A stretch of 22,866 bases of DNA from Chara braunii. Taxonomy: Eukaryota; Streptophyta; Charophyceae; Charales; Characeae. Of the stretch, positions 1-10,910 are shown piece by piece (the first letter of the stretch is position 1; each line of letters opens with the position of its first letter). The stretch is from positions 597,281-620,146 of the forward strand of contig BFEA01000647.1 of the NCBI GenBank assembly GCA_003427395.1, given 5' to 3'. The notes under the pieces are model-generated. The model searched no databases, had not been told where the DNA came from, and worked only from the letters and a program-made list of their open reading frames with translations. Position numbers and translations under genes: made by a program.

Positions 1-1278
1 GCGTTTTCAGTACCAAAATCCCGAACGCACGTCGGGATATAATCACCCCCCCCCCAAAAAACGACTAAGTAAAATCCCGAAATCCCGAAGTGCATTTTCG
101 GTACCGAAATCCCGAACGCACGTCGGGATATAATCCCCCCCTAAAAAAAAAAAAACTAAGTAAAATTCAAAAATCCCGCAGTGCGTTTTCAGTACCGAAA
201 TCCCGAACGCACGTCGGGATATAATCTTCCCCCGCCAAAAAAAAAAACTAAGTAAAATCACGAAATCCCGAAGTGCGTTTTCGGTACCGAAATCCCGAAC
301 GCACATCAGGATATAACCCCCCCCCGCCAAAAAAACAACTAAGTAAAATCTCAAAATCTCGAAGTGCGTTTTCGGTACCAAAATCCCGAACGCACGTCGG
401 GATATAATCCCCCCCCCCCAAAAAAAACACGTAAGTAAAATCCCGAAATCCCGAAGTGCGTTTCGATACCAAAATCCCGAACGCACGTCGGGATATAATC
501 CTCTCCCGCCAAAAAAACAACTAAGTAAAATCCCGAAATCCCGAAGTGCGTTTTCGATACCGAAATCCCGAAGTGTGTTTTCGATACCGAAATCCCGAAC
601 GCACGTCAGGATATAATCCCCCCCCCCAAAAAAAACGCCTAAGTAAAATCCCGAAATCCCGAAGTGCGTTTTCGGTACCAAAATCTCGAACGCACGTCGG
701 GACATAATCAACCCCCGCCCAACAAAACGGCTAAGTAAAATCCCGAAATCCCGAAGTGTGTTTTCGGTACCGAAATCCCGAACGTACATCGGTATATAAT
801 CACCCCCCCCTAAAAAAACGACTAAGTAATATCCCGAAATCCCGAAGTGCATTTTCGGTACGAAAATCCCGAACGCACATCGGGATATAATCACCCCCCG
901 CCAACAAAACGACTAAGTAAAATATCGAAATCCGAAGTGCGTTTTCGGTACCGAAATCCCGAACGCACGTCGGGATATAATCCCCCCTAGCCCAAAAAAA
1001 AACTAAGTAAAATCCCGAAATCCCGAAGTGCGTTTTTTGTACCGAAATCCCGAATGCACGTCAGGATATAATCCCCCCCCGCCAAAAAAAAAACTAAGTA
1101 AAATCCTGAAATCCCGAAGTGCGTTTTCGGTGCCGAAATCCCGAATGCATGTCGGGATATAATCCCCCCCCCAAAAAAAACGACTAAGTAAAATCCCGAA
1201 ATCCCGAAGTGCGTTTTCGGTACCGAAATCCCGAACGCACGTCAGGATATAATCCCCCCCCACAAAAAAAAAAACTAA
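1..1278. repeat. 91-bp satellite array
   Basis: About fourteen tandem units. The landmark GGATATAATC, or a close variant, recurs near 35, 126, 217, 309, 400, 491, 609, 700, 791, 883, 973, 1064, 1155 and 1245, giving a 90-92 bp period. One interval is 118 bp because a short internal piece is duplicated near 555-590. Each unit has a C-run followed by an A-run of variable length, then ACTAAGTAAAATCCCG, then a palindromic block built on TTTCGGTACCGAAA nested inside GTGCGTT...AACGCAC, for example at 1209-1240. The block could form a hairpin or cruciform. Unit identity is high, and the differences are mostly point changes and homopolymer lengths. The array begins before the window. Long open frames across it on the minus strand follow from the repeat and are not genes. 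Confidence 0.95.
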
Positions 1279-1745
1279 CAACAGAAAAATTTCCCTGAAT
1301 TAAATAATCATTCTATAGTAAAATTACATTCTAAATTTTAAATTTTCATTCCATCTTAAAAAATGTCATTCAAATTTTAAAATTTCTCGTCTTGCTCGAA
1401 AACTTTCATTCCAATAATGGGGTGTCCCTTCTTATTTGAACTGGATGCTAGAGATGAAATGAAAGTCTGGATGAGTTCATGGAATATTTGAATTGGACTG
1501 TTATTCTAAGTAAGGATTTCCAGTCATAAATAGGTTAATCCAATCTAAATTAGAAGATATCTGTTGTAGTAGAATGAAAGCTTAGTTAAAATATTTCATA
1601 AAATCGTCCAAACTTTCATTCCATCTTGAACAAACAGATGTAGTTGGAAGGGAAAACTCATTAGACGGGAAGTTATCAAATAAAACTGTAAATTTTTTAT
1701 GAAATGTTTTTTCAACTTTCATTTCTCATGGGAATTTTTCTGTTG
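1279..1745. mobile_element. MITE-like element with terminal inverted repeats, inserted in the satellite
   Basis: A 467-bp AT-rich segment starts CAACAGAAAAATTTCCC (1279-1295) and ends GGGAATTTTTCTGTTG (1730-1745). These are inverted repeats differing by one T. It interrupts a satellite unit: the left flank ends in ACTAA and the right flank resumes AAGTACAATCCCG, while uninterrupted units read ACTAAGTAAAATCCCG. The overlap between the flanks is only AA, so any target-site duplication is very short or has mutated. The interior has no open frame and repeats a motif close to CTTTCATTCCA (near 1345, 1403, 1612 and 1716). It looks like a non-autonomous DNA transposon. I cannot assign a superfamily. 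Confidence 0.75.
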
Positions 1746-1846
1746 AAGTACAATCCCGAAATCCCGAAGTGCGTTTTCGGTACCGAAATCCCGAAACCAC
1801 GTCAGGATATAATCCCCCCCCACCAAAAAAACGACTAAGTAAAACT
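1746..1846. repeat. Last satellite unit, displaced by the MITE-like insertion
   Basis: One unit with the same order of landmarks as the main array: ATCCCGAAATCCCG, GCGTTTTCGGTACCGAAA, GTCAGGATATAATC, C-run, A-run, ACGACTAAGTAAAA. It lies directly right of the inserted element and continues the unit that breaks off at 1278. The array stops after it. Confidence 0.9.
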
Positions 1847-2430
1847 AGAAGTGCAATTCTGAGATATTCGTAATTGCCCATAACTTGTAATTCTCTCAAA
1901 AATGACACTTCGTTGCTCTCAAAATACGAACTCATAAATGGTCATTTCCTCTTCGCCAAACGTTTTTAGCAATTTCGCCAACCCTTCGTAAATAAGCTTC
2001 GCTATCCAATTCAGCGTATTTTCCGGGGTCCATTGGTCATGAGTGTCCACCCATAACCTTTTGATAAAAAGTTCGGTAAGGCGTCGCGCACGAGACTCAA
2101 GATAAATTTGCGAGGGTGCAGACTTATTCATATCGACGAGCAATGCAAGCATACACAAGCAGTCGCAACGATGCAGTACTATGTAGCAACCATAATCATG
2201 CGGTCCTCAATGGTCTCGAGGTCACGTTTGACACTCAAGTGTCGGTTGACACGCGCCTTGAGGGGTTAATCTCTCGATACCAGACAACTGCCAAGGCGGT
2301 TGATCACCACACCCTCTTCTCCACCCTGCGGAGAGTGAGTGGTACACAGGTTTGGGATTGTGGTGACAGTCAGCTCTCGTGGCCTTGGAGGCAGGCTCCA
2401 TCATCGAAGGCCTAGAGAGAAATTAAGGGG
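1847..2430. other. No recognisable gene; one protein-like minus-strand frame
   Basis: I find no known domain here. The minus strand from 2158 to 1919 has a 79-codon open frame whose C-terminal half looks protein-like, with alternating hydrophobic and charged residues such as TPENTLNWIAKLIYEGLAKL. It could be a worn exon or transposon fragment, but nothing around it supports a gene model. Confidence 0.3.
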
Positions 2431-2499
2431 TTTGACTTTGACGGATACAACGGACTCCAACGCCCAACTATAAAAACTCCAAGAAGCAAAGGAAAAATG

Positions 2500-2970
2500 A
2501 GGTCTCTATTTTTTCTCAAGGCAAAATTTATTTAGCCCTTTCGCACGGTCGCAACAGACCGCGCAGACACTCTGTATATATAAGGGGTATAAATATGAGA
2601 CGATCACTTCTCACAATCACAATGCGATTCCCCTTCAATCATATATGTGTGATAGCAGACAATCAAATTCAGAGTTTGAATCACAAACATACGTACAATC
2701 ACATTCAAGATTCAACCAAAAGTTCATACACTACATTTAGTCAACTTCAACCACTCTCCGTACTCACACCCCTCGCTAGTCATACAAGCCACAACCTTTA
2801 TCCAACCTTCTATAATAAAATATTCAATAAAGTCCGGGTGAAAACCCAACGAAATAATTCAAATCATAGGGCTAAAACCTTTAGGTTGAGTGGCAGGTGT
2901 GAATTGGAATTGAGTTGTAAACCGACGAATCGACAACCAACCTGTTAATATAAGTGATAACAGAAGATGA
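2500..2970 (+). mobile_element. LTR-like promoter/terminator block, possible solo or decayed LTR
   Basis: TATATATAAG lies at 2575-2584 and TATAAATA at 2588-2595. AATAAA occurs at 2814-2819 and 2826-2831, about 240 bp downstream. A promoter followed this closely by a polyadenylation signal is the arrangement of an LTR. Further on, TGATAACAGAAG (2955-2966) matches 8 of 12 bases of the usual plant initiator-methionine primer-binding site, TGGTATCAGAGC, so it may be a decayed one. I found no second LTR, no clear TG/CA ends and no gag-pol frames. A decayed cellular promoter is the main alternative. Confidence 0.3.
2575..2595 (+). promoter_or_regulatory. Tandem TATA boxes
   Basis: TATATATAAG is followed within four bases by TATAAATA. 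Both are good plant-type TATA motifs. The surrounding DNA is less AT-rich than the region after 3000, so the match is more than background composition. What would be transcribed from it is unknown. Confidence 0.35.
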
Positions 2971-3244
2971 TTCTCATGTGATCAAACTTAATTTAGTCAA
3001 AATTTTGAATTGAAATGATCAAGAGGACCTGTAACACAAAACAACTCAATGCCCAAGGCTAGACTATCAGTGAAGGTAGAATAAATCTCCATAGCACATT
3101 CTCACGAAAGATTCTCCTGATAATTAAGTCTAAGTACACCTCTAAGAAAGTACCCAAAGAATGGTAGACGTTTGACAACATCTCTCCTATGCAGGGTAAA
3201 TTACTAGAATCGTCATCTGTCGAAATATAATCTATCTCCTTTAA
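2971..3244. other. AT-rich stretch without recognised features
   Basis: No open frame of note, and no repeat or RNA gene that I can see. Confidence 0.5.
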
Positions 3245-3790
3245 ACTAAGAAAATTTTGGCAGCGCTTTCTGTAGGAAAAGTGTCTTCTTATAATTCATA
3301 CTATCTCAAATACGAAGGCTGAAATAATTTTTAACTCTAAAAAGTTAAATTTTTTGTAACTTCCTAAATTAGTAAAAATTTAAGCAACATCTCCTTAAAG
3401 AAGTATAGTTTTCATATTTATACTAAGTCAGATAAGAACTCAAATATACGACTTCAGTTCCTGCCAAAACAAAATTTAACTAACTTTTTTTATTTGTAGA
3501 AGTTTTGGCGGCACTTCACGTAGAGAAAGTGGTTTTCTAAAATTTATATAAAGCTAAATACATGATATAAAATAACTTTGATTTCGAAAAACCAAATTTT
3601 GTCTAACTCCCTGAACTAGTAAAAAAATTTGGCAACACATCTCTTAGAATTATTTTTTTTCCAAATTTCTACTAAGCCAGATATAAACTTAGACAAATTT
3701 GAGTTTTGAAAGTCCGATTTCACTTACTCTTTGTTTGTTTTGAAATTTCGGCAGCGCTTCCAAAATTTATACAGTGTCAAGTATAACAAA
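3245..3790. repeat. Diverged tandem repeat of about 245 bp
   Basis: A box close to TTTTGGCAGCGCTTC recurs at about 3260, 3507 and 3750 (spacings 247 and 243). A second box, CTNAACTAGTAAAAATTT followed by GCAACATCTC, recurs near 3384 and 3632 (spacing 248). Text between the boxes also aligns, for example TACTAAGTCAGATA against TACTAAGCCAGATA. This gives two full units and a partial third, with heavy divergence. Boxes A (GGCAGCGCTTC) and B (GGCAACACATCTC) may be halves of an older shorter repeat. There is no coding capacity. Confidence 0.65.
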
Positions 3791-4059
3791 TGATCCAAAA
3801 AAATGCGAGAATTGACCTAAGTAAAAAAAAGTTACCTAAGAAAATGCAAGAATTGAACCAACTTCTATAGCTTTAGCTCGTGACGAGTATCTAAAGCAAC
3901 TACCTATCAAACTGAAACTCAGACTAAGTAAAGCTCTCACTCAGCCACATGCAAGTCCAAACCACATCACCCAGTCCCAAGGTTAAACTTTGTCAAACAA
4001 TAGTTTATAATCTTTCAACGATTTATCCTTTATACCCGAATTGCATAGGGTATAAAGTT
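3791..4059. other. AT-rich spacer without recognised features
   Basis: No credible open frame, repeat or RNA gene seen. Confidence 0.5.
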
Positions 4060-4790
4060 GAACCATCCAACTTAGGAACAATTGTCTAACTCGACTATTG
4101 AATATAAACAAACACAGGGAACCACAACTTTTTGCTTCTTTGGACATATAACTAGGCCTTCCAACTTAGTACAGTGCCTAGTCGCCTTAAACTGTTTAAA
4201 AATAGTCAAGTTATATATAACTTTTTTAACTTAGTCTTTTAAGGTAGCATATGACCGAACCGTTTAACTTAGAAACAAGGTTTAACCTTCCCCTTCTTAC
4301 CATTAGTTTATTCTTAATTAATACTCTTTTTGGTTTGTGATAAGGTATAGTCAGACCATCGAACTTAGAAACAATTGTCTTACTAGTCTGTTCATAAGTA
4401 AAATAGTAAGGTATAGACAAAATTTATCCTTTGGTTTCAACATGTGCATGACTTCATACCACACAATCCAACTTAGGAATAATTGTCTGGTCCTTCACCT
4501 GATTCTCCCTCATAATAAAACCTGAAGAAGTTCAACCCATCCAAACTTATGGAACAATTGCTCAAACTCTCTCTTTACAGAAACAAAAGAAACATTAGAA
4601 ACCCTAAAATAAAACAAGGTAACCAAGTCATCCAAACTTATGGAACAATTGCTTGGTCCCTGTACATTCAGCCCTCACAAGTCAGAGCAACCAAACCATC
4701 CAACTTATGAATAATTGTCTGGTCCTCCAAACAAAAAAAAACAAAAACAAAGCGCTGGGTCATCCAACTTAAGAACATTGCCCAGCCTTT
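4060..4790. repeat. Irregular array of a conserved box of about 25 bp
   Basis: A box with consensus CCAACTTAGGAACAATTGTC occurs nine times, with CCAACTTA-like starts near 4067, 4161, 4264, 4360, 4468, 4541, 4632, 4700 and 4764. Spacing is 64 to 108 bp and the DNA between boxes is only weakly similar. The box is often preceded by ACCAT or TCAT and followed by TGGTCC or similar. This is either a very old tandem repeat in which only the box stayed recognisable, or a box conserved for a function. Short open frames here are incidental. Confidence 0.7.
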
Positions 4791-4799
4791 GGTCGACCC

Positions 4800-7700
4800 G
4801 ATCAATCACAAGTAAAACTACCTTCCTCCCGCTTTCCCCTTGATGCAAAACATTTTCACAATCCGACTTCAGACAAACAACAAAAGTGAAACTGAGATTA
4901 CGCACGCATTATTTTACGTAAGTCTGATTTATGTCCAGAAAGTGAAAAATAAAGTCAACATGGGACACGTGCAGTACACTCAGTCAAACTCTAGCAAGAT
5001 GTACATATAAGGGTGTTAATTAAATTTATAGAAGGAAATGATGGTCACCACTCAATTCCGTGCCTCCAGAACCTCGCCTAGGTTCCGACATAGCTCCCAC
5101 CATCGATGGGGCAACCTCCCACAGAGGCCTTAGCATGGATTACGGATTGCAATCTTGTCTGCTCCCTTCCTCTCAAAACTAACAGACTAGACTTAGAGAA
5201 AAAAGGGCACAAGGAGAATCATTAAGTCTTTCAGATCCAGGAGAGGTGCACTCAGACTCGCGTGAGAGGGTCTTGGTTCCTTGACGCGAGTGAGAGCCCC
5301 TCAATGGTGGTCAGAATGTGTGAAAAACAACTTAGTCAATCAAAGCCAAACTGCCAGCTGTTGACTCTCTGGTGACCTTGCAAATCCCGTCAAGGACCCT
5401 TTCACTGAACCCGATGACCTCCAAAGGCCACAATACCGTTCCCCTCCTGTCCGAACCACTGCTACTCAACCTACAAAGGTTGCGTTCGATTGGAGCACGC
5501 CCTTGAATTCTAACCAAGTGGCAGGCAAAACGCAGCGACGCATAGTGTGCAGGGCACAACAAAACAAGGTTGTTTAAAGAAGTTCAACAACAGAGTTCGG
5601 TAGTCAGCGGTAATCCCCCAAAACAAACGATTGCGTCCGGATCACCGAGGTCTTCTTCGCAGCAAATGGTGAACCCTCGCATGATGGCAGTGCTCATAAC
5701 TGAAGTAGTACACTACACTTTAGCGGCCTCACAAGTGTTCTAACTTACGCAATGTCAACGCATAACAAAGTGCACAACAGTTCTTGGCTCAGATGGGAAA
5801 AAACTTCTTTCACAGCCAATAGCAAGAGTTGCCCAGCTTAACAACGATGCCGTAATCATTGGCACTATTGCCATCGAAGGAAGACTGAAAATGCGAGCTC
5901 TCGTGCCAGTGCAATCATAACTTGCCACCTACCATAAGCATGAGTGAATCTTTGTCCTTCCCCTGATACTCAGCGCCCAACCTATTTTTTCACAGTTGTT
6001 GTATCTCACGACCAGCGGAGCAATCTCCTAACGCAGATAGTGGTCAAGGTATATGCAGATCTTGACTCTGCAGACCTCTGCCAACACCAAGTGCTTCCCC
6101 TCACAACTCGTACTATCCATACCGGATTCAGACGAGCCTGCCAATGTACAAGATGGAAAGGAACCGCCCCCACAAAAACACAGAGTGATATCTTGATAAA
6201 AACGACACTTCCTTCACGAAGTCAACAGGTAAGTGCTTCGCTCCCTTCCATGCTAGTTATTCTCCCCACCATTCATGATTTTCCTCCCCTTTCTTACTGC
6301 AACAGTTGTCCGTATTATCGGTCATGTCAAACCACAGCTTTCCTAGCCGTTGCTCGCGTTCAACTTGGATCCGGGGTGAAGCTATTCAAGCGGACACAGT
6401 CCAAGGGGACGGCTAACCCTGGAAACGAACAAAAAGTCGTCTGAAGGTAGATCGCAATCCCGACACACAACAACCAATGAAAATAAGAGCTGAGATCAGG
6501 TTGGCTACTCCCGTAATTCGAAAATGGATCCTTCGCCAGAACGTGGAAAGATACATCTCCGTCCTTAGTCTACCCCTCCCTTCGCGCCGCTACTTACTAA
6601 TCCATTTTAGTACTCACCCTCTATCTTCCAAATCTAACGCTACCACCTAGATCGCCCTATAGAAAAACCCCTAGCTACACCCCCTCTTCCTTCGTTTTCA
6701 TCGACCAACGAGCGGTATCTCTCTTTCATAATCCCACCATACATGCACAACCCGACAACTTTGCGCGGCTTCATTCTTACATAACTACCACTTTACCATC
6801 CTACTGCAGATTTTGACTTCGGTATTCGATTCACCTGCCATCAAACCCTCCAAGAAGCATTTTGGATGATCACAATCAGTCGAGAAAGGACCGAATCGCT
6901 CAACGTTTTACCCAAGTTTTCATCCCTGCTGCCATCTCCGTCCACCTTTGCGCACGTCTATCCCTACTGACCTCCTTTCTTACTAACCTTCACCTAAATC
7001 TAACCTCGTCGTTCAATTCGCTCTGCCTACGAACCTCCAACCCATATCTGACCCTGCCCAAAGCAAATCGAGGATCGAAAGAGTTGCAGTTTTCAACTAC
7101 ACCCCGCCAACTCCTCACCATCGCTCTCGTTTTTCCTCGGAGCGAACCCCGACGCAAGATCCCGTCCGGAATCGTTCTCCCTTGCCCGCCTGTTGTTGTT
7201 GACAACCTCTGCCCAGCGCTATCTTACGGTCGTTCAATAGGTCGCCCAGCAACTTCGACCGCTGTAGAGGGAAAAGCCTCGACGAAAGGTAAATCGGTCA
7301 ATGACTGATTCGATCAGTTTTTCGCCTCTATGCTCAAACCCGAGGAGACAGTTGCGCGCTGGTACCGCCGCGAACATCCGCTAAGCCCCCTCCGGTCGTT
7401 CTGCCAAGACAGGGGCCCTTCCCTTCTCGGGTTCCCTATGGCAATCCGCACATAGATAGTGTCACTGAGTCGCAGTGCGGGCTTGCTGCAGGCCCCTAAT
7501 ACGGCCCCAAATAGAGTGGGTCTCGAAGCAAAGCTTGATGGTAGTGCCAAATATCCAAATGGAAACTGTGGGGTCCGAGGTGGAGAAAGGTCCCCTGCGC
7601 ACATCGGATTGTGGGGCACGGACGACACTTCTGTAGAAAGTCCCTTCCTATCAAACTTCTTTCGGCCTGTGGGTTAGATCCCCACCGATTGTGTACGCGT

Positions 7701-8520
7701 TGATCCCGTGGTTCACTCCTCCCGTATTCCACAGGCATACCAACCGAGTCAGTCCCGTTGACTCCACCGTAGCTCTCGGATCTGGTACCGGACCTGCTCC
7801 TAGAGCAGGGTTTTTTAACTCCATAAAGATAAACAAAATAATAATTACAACATGGTTACGGCGAGCTATCGGAACCTCAGGGAAAGCAAGGGAAAGGGAC
7901 CGTGGCGCCCCCTTCGTTCCATGAACTGAGCCGCTGTGGGCGCCGACGGCAAAACCAAAGGGGATAGCCTCGTCGGACCCTCAACGCCACAGTTCCTTCG
8001 TGCCACTCCCGCGCTCCCGCGCCGTTATTCGCTGGCCTCGATCCCTTAATGTCCCTGATGAAAGTCTGACACCGTAACCAATAGTGCTAGGCCCAAGGAT
8101 AAGCTTAGCATTACCGGACACCTATATAAGCGAGTACCTCTCCGCGCGCAGGTCAATTGAAATGTTTCTAAGTCACGCCTTGCTCACCCACTAAGTCCAG
8201 GCCGTCAAACCCCATGCCTATCATACGACGGCCCGTCCTTTGTGCATACGTACACGAATCACAGTAAAAATTAGGTCGGCATTACGCCAACTTTACGATC
8301 ATCAATAAGAAAAGAGATCACGCACGCCTTAAATCTGTGCGCGCCCGCACTCTCTACTTGAGTCAACCATCAGTCAACGTAATAAAAACACAACCGCGAC
8401 TCGCGCGGTATACTCAATCTTTAAACCAAACTTATTTTTTGTCACTTGCAACAACCCAGGGCGGATACCCTTGTAAGGGTATTCGAGCCAATAACGACGG
8501 AGTCATAATATTCGAGGGAA
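4800..8520. other. Long stretch without recognised genes
   Basis: Base composition changes from AT-rich to roughly balanced at about 5000. The longest open frames (+ strand 5944-6444, 166 codons; 6862-7308, 148 codons) show no domain, signal or codon pattern I recognise. I do not call them genes. A small GAACCT/AGGTTC inverted repeat lies near 5069-5085. TATATAAG at 8123-8130 is an isolated TATA-like match. The 7440-8000 part is noticeably richer in GC, but I cannot name any gene in it. Confidence 0.45.
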
Positions 8521-8539
8521 GGGGATTTACAAGATTTGT

Positions 8540-8960
8540 CTAGGTGAAGATGTGGGAAGATTGAAGCAAGGAGACAGATTGTGACTCGTTAGCAGAAATG
8601 GAAGGAAAGGAAGAGTAAGATGGGAAACGAGAGAGGGGTTGTCGGGAGCTCGTGGGACCAGATGAACCCTACAATGGAATGGGAGCAGATATAGTGGGTT
8701 GGATAGGGTTGTGAAAGAGCAGATGAATAGTTGAATAGGGTTGTGAAAGAGGAGGGGTGGAGCACAACATGATGGGTTGGAGTCGAGCGGAAAACAGTAG
8801 TTGTAATGCCGGATGAGTATGTGGGGGGAGTGAGAAAGGGGGTGTGATGTGGCAGGGGAAGGGCCAAACCGGGGAGAACTCTGAGTGGACGTCGGGAGAC
8901 TCGGAGGAACTGATGGAAGCCAAGGTACTCGGAATGGAGGGACGATGGTATGATGAAAAT
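8540..8960. other. Purine-rich strand-asymmetric stretch
   Basis: The + strand is dominated by G and A for about 400 bases. This leaves long open frames rich in Pro, Ser, His and Leu on the minus strand that are compositional. A phrase of about 17 bases, ATAGGGTTGTGAAAGAG, is repeated about 35 bp apart (near 8703 and 8738). Confidence 0.6.
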
Positions 8961-8999
8961 TAGGGAAGGCCAAAGGGTGTACTTTTAAGTTGTACATTC

Positions 9000-10799
9000 G
9001 ACCTACCGGGCTTAGATTATTAGAGAGAGAAGTTTGCTTAAAGTTAGTATGGACCGCGAGGGAAGAGGAATGTTAAATGAATACAAAACATTCTACTACC
9101 TTCCTTGAAGATCAATGGCAAGCAATAGCACTTTGGATCCAACACGTCTTGCTGTGTGCCTGAAGAGGCGTTTGCAACATTGATTTTGTTTTGTTTCGTC
9201 GCTTCGGTGAACCACTTTAACCCGGATCCACGATGAAGCTAGACCAATGAGCTATTATGCCTTTTGGCGAGAGGGAAAAGAGAGTGGGGAAAAGTGTTGT
9301 ATTTAGCCAAAGGAGAGGAAAAATGTCCGATCAGGTATATAATTTGAAGCACGAAGCGAGTTTTGGAAATATTAAGAATTGAGAGTACAATATTCCTCTA
9401 TCAATAAATCAGGAAACTTCACCGTAGGTAAGAGGACAGATAAGGTGAAGATAGTTTTTGTTCCTGGGCGTTGTGGAACGCCCCATGCCCGACTTGTTCT
9501 AGACTTTTGTTCAGGTGAGCTGCAAATCTCTTGTGAAGACGAGGATAGTACAATTGGTTGTCTTTATATCAGCATGCCCCCCAGTGGGCATTACATCGAT
9601 TGTACTGGGTATTCGATTGTTAAAAGTTGGTAATTGGATGACGAGATGCACTCCCAGGTGCCCGTGTGTTTGTGATGTCCCGAACTTGTCTCGCCTTCCT
9701 TCTCCCTAGTTGCTTCTATCACCTATCCAAACCTGGTTTAGCGCATACACACTACCCAAACCAATCGAAGGTGGCAACTCGACTCACTTGAAGCCTAGAC
9801 CCTCGCCATCCCACTCGCAGAGGCTCGTGTATGACCTATATCATGTGTGCCCTGCCAACGACCGATAAAACTAGAGAAACAGATAGGTAGATCTACAAAC
9901 GTCCACACGGGGTAGGTGTCGAGGAAGCTTGCACCTTGCTTAGCCAGTGCGGTTATAGCTGAATGCGATAACTCAGCTCCCAATATCCCAGTTCCATAAC
10001 TTTCTTCTGGATTGTTAACTTCCATACCAGAGGTGGTGGCTACAGCCTACTCGACCAGATTTGTTCGCTCGCTTCATCATATGAGGTTACCATGGTGAGC
10101 AGCGATGGAGAAAACCTACCCTAGTGGGTGCCCTAAAACTGTTCGAGTAGAGTGCCATTGAGGACCAGCCTCCTCTCGCGCCTGGGCCTGTTCTTCGTCG
10201 GGCCGGCGAAGGTGACGGTCAGGCAGCATCTCGCGCTCCGGCGCCAGTAGTGCTACCTCCTCCTCCAGAGCTGCTAGTAATGCGAGTATGCTCCAAATCT
10301 TTACAGCTACAAATATCAAAAGTGACAACCTGCGGTAGGACCGGCCGCGTCGCGAAACAGCGCCCGGGATGCGCTAAGGTTGCGCTATCGTGAAAATTAG
10401 CGTCGTCACTCTCGGTATTTTCGAGGACGCCGCGATTTTTTCGCGCCGGATGCGTTTGACTTTCACGACGTGTATGGGGCATTTCTTACTTTTGACTGTC
10501 GATTTCGTTGGGGAAATGCTCCCTACTTCCGCGCGGTATGTTCTGTACGGCGTTCCCCCTTGAGAAGATCAAGGGGCAGGAGGTTGCTGGTCTGCGCAGG
10601 GCCGACGGATGGAAGGAATGGCTTCTCTTTTAAGAGCCAATTTCGTAGATCTCAAGGTCATCTGGTGGACAAGGTAAAAACCTTATCGTCAAATCGGGAT
10701 GACTTCTCAGGCTTTCATTAGTGGATGAAGTGATAAGCTATAACTCTCTATTTATTTTTTATCGGTGCTAACTTTTTAAGAATTAGCAAGGTCGATTAG
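9000..10799. other. No recognised gene
   Basis: Mixed composition. TATATAAT occurs near 9336, upstream of an 84-codon open frame (9379-9633) that I do not recognise and would not call without support. From 10140 to 10560 the DNA is GC-rich with many CpG, unlike its neighbours, but no conserved reading frame is visible. A short GCTAA/TTAGC inverted repeat lies just before the LINE (about 10768-10789). Confidence 0.45.
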
Positions 10800-10910
10800 G
10801 GTGTTAATGGTAGAGGACAGATGCAGTTATTATTCCTTGTTCCTATCCCTATCTGTGTGCTTGTGAGGGGGATTTTATTTGCGATAGGTGGAGGGGAAGG
10901 AGGGCAAACA

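Noticed and set aside
43-1281. Open frames of 283, 90 and 92 codons on the minus strand of the satellite
   Set aside because: The translations repeat the same phrase (GGDYIPTCVRDFGTENALRDFGIL) in step with the 91-bp unit, and differ by homopolymer length changes. No gene is needed to explain them.
1-1846. CRISPR array
   Set aside because: Units are contiguous and nearly identical throughout, with no unique spacers; this is a eukaryotic satellite.
5944-6444. 166-codon + strand open frame
   Set aside because: No recognisable domain, low-complexity composition typical of non-coding DNA, no promoter or neighbouring exon.
6862-7308. 148-codon + strand open frame
   Set aside because: Pyrimidine-rich DNA yields a Ser/Leu/Thr/Pro-rich translation without any motif. 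An overlapping frame on the other strand is also open, as expected from composition.
7440-8000. Possible organelle-derived DNA
   Set aside because: Higher GC and several overlapping open frames gave that impression, but I could not identify any organelle gene. A search against plastid and mitochondrial genomes would decide.
8527-8997. 156-codon minus-strand open frame rich in Pro, Ser and His
   Set aside because: It is the complement of a purine-rich stretch, and three overlapping frames are open in the same place.
10116-10482. Minus-strand open frames of 70 and 87 codons in GC-rich DNA
   Set aside because: Short, overlapping and without recognisable motifs; the one Ala/Glu-rich stretch is explained by composition.
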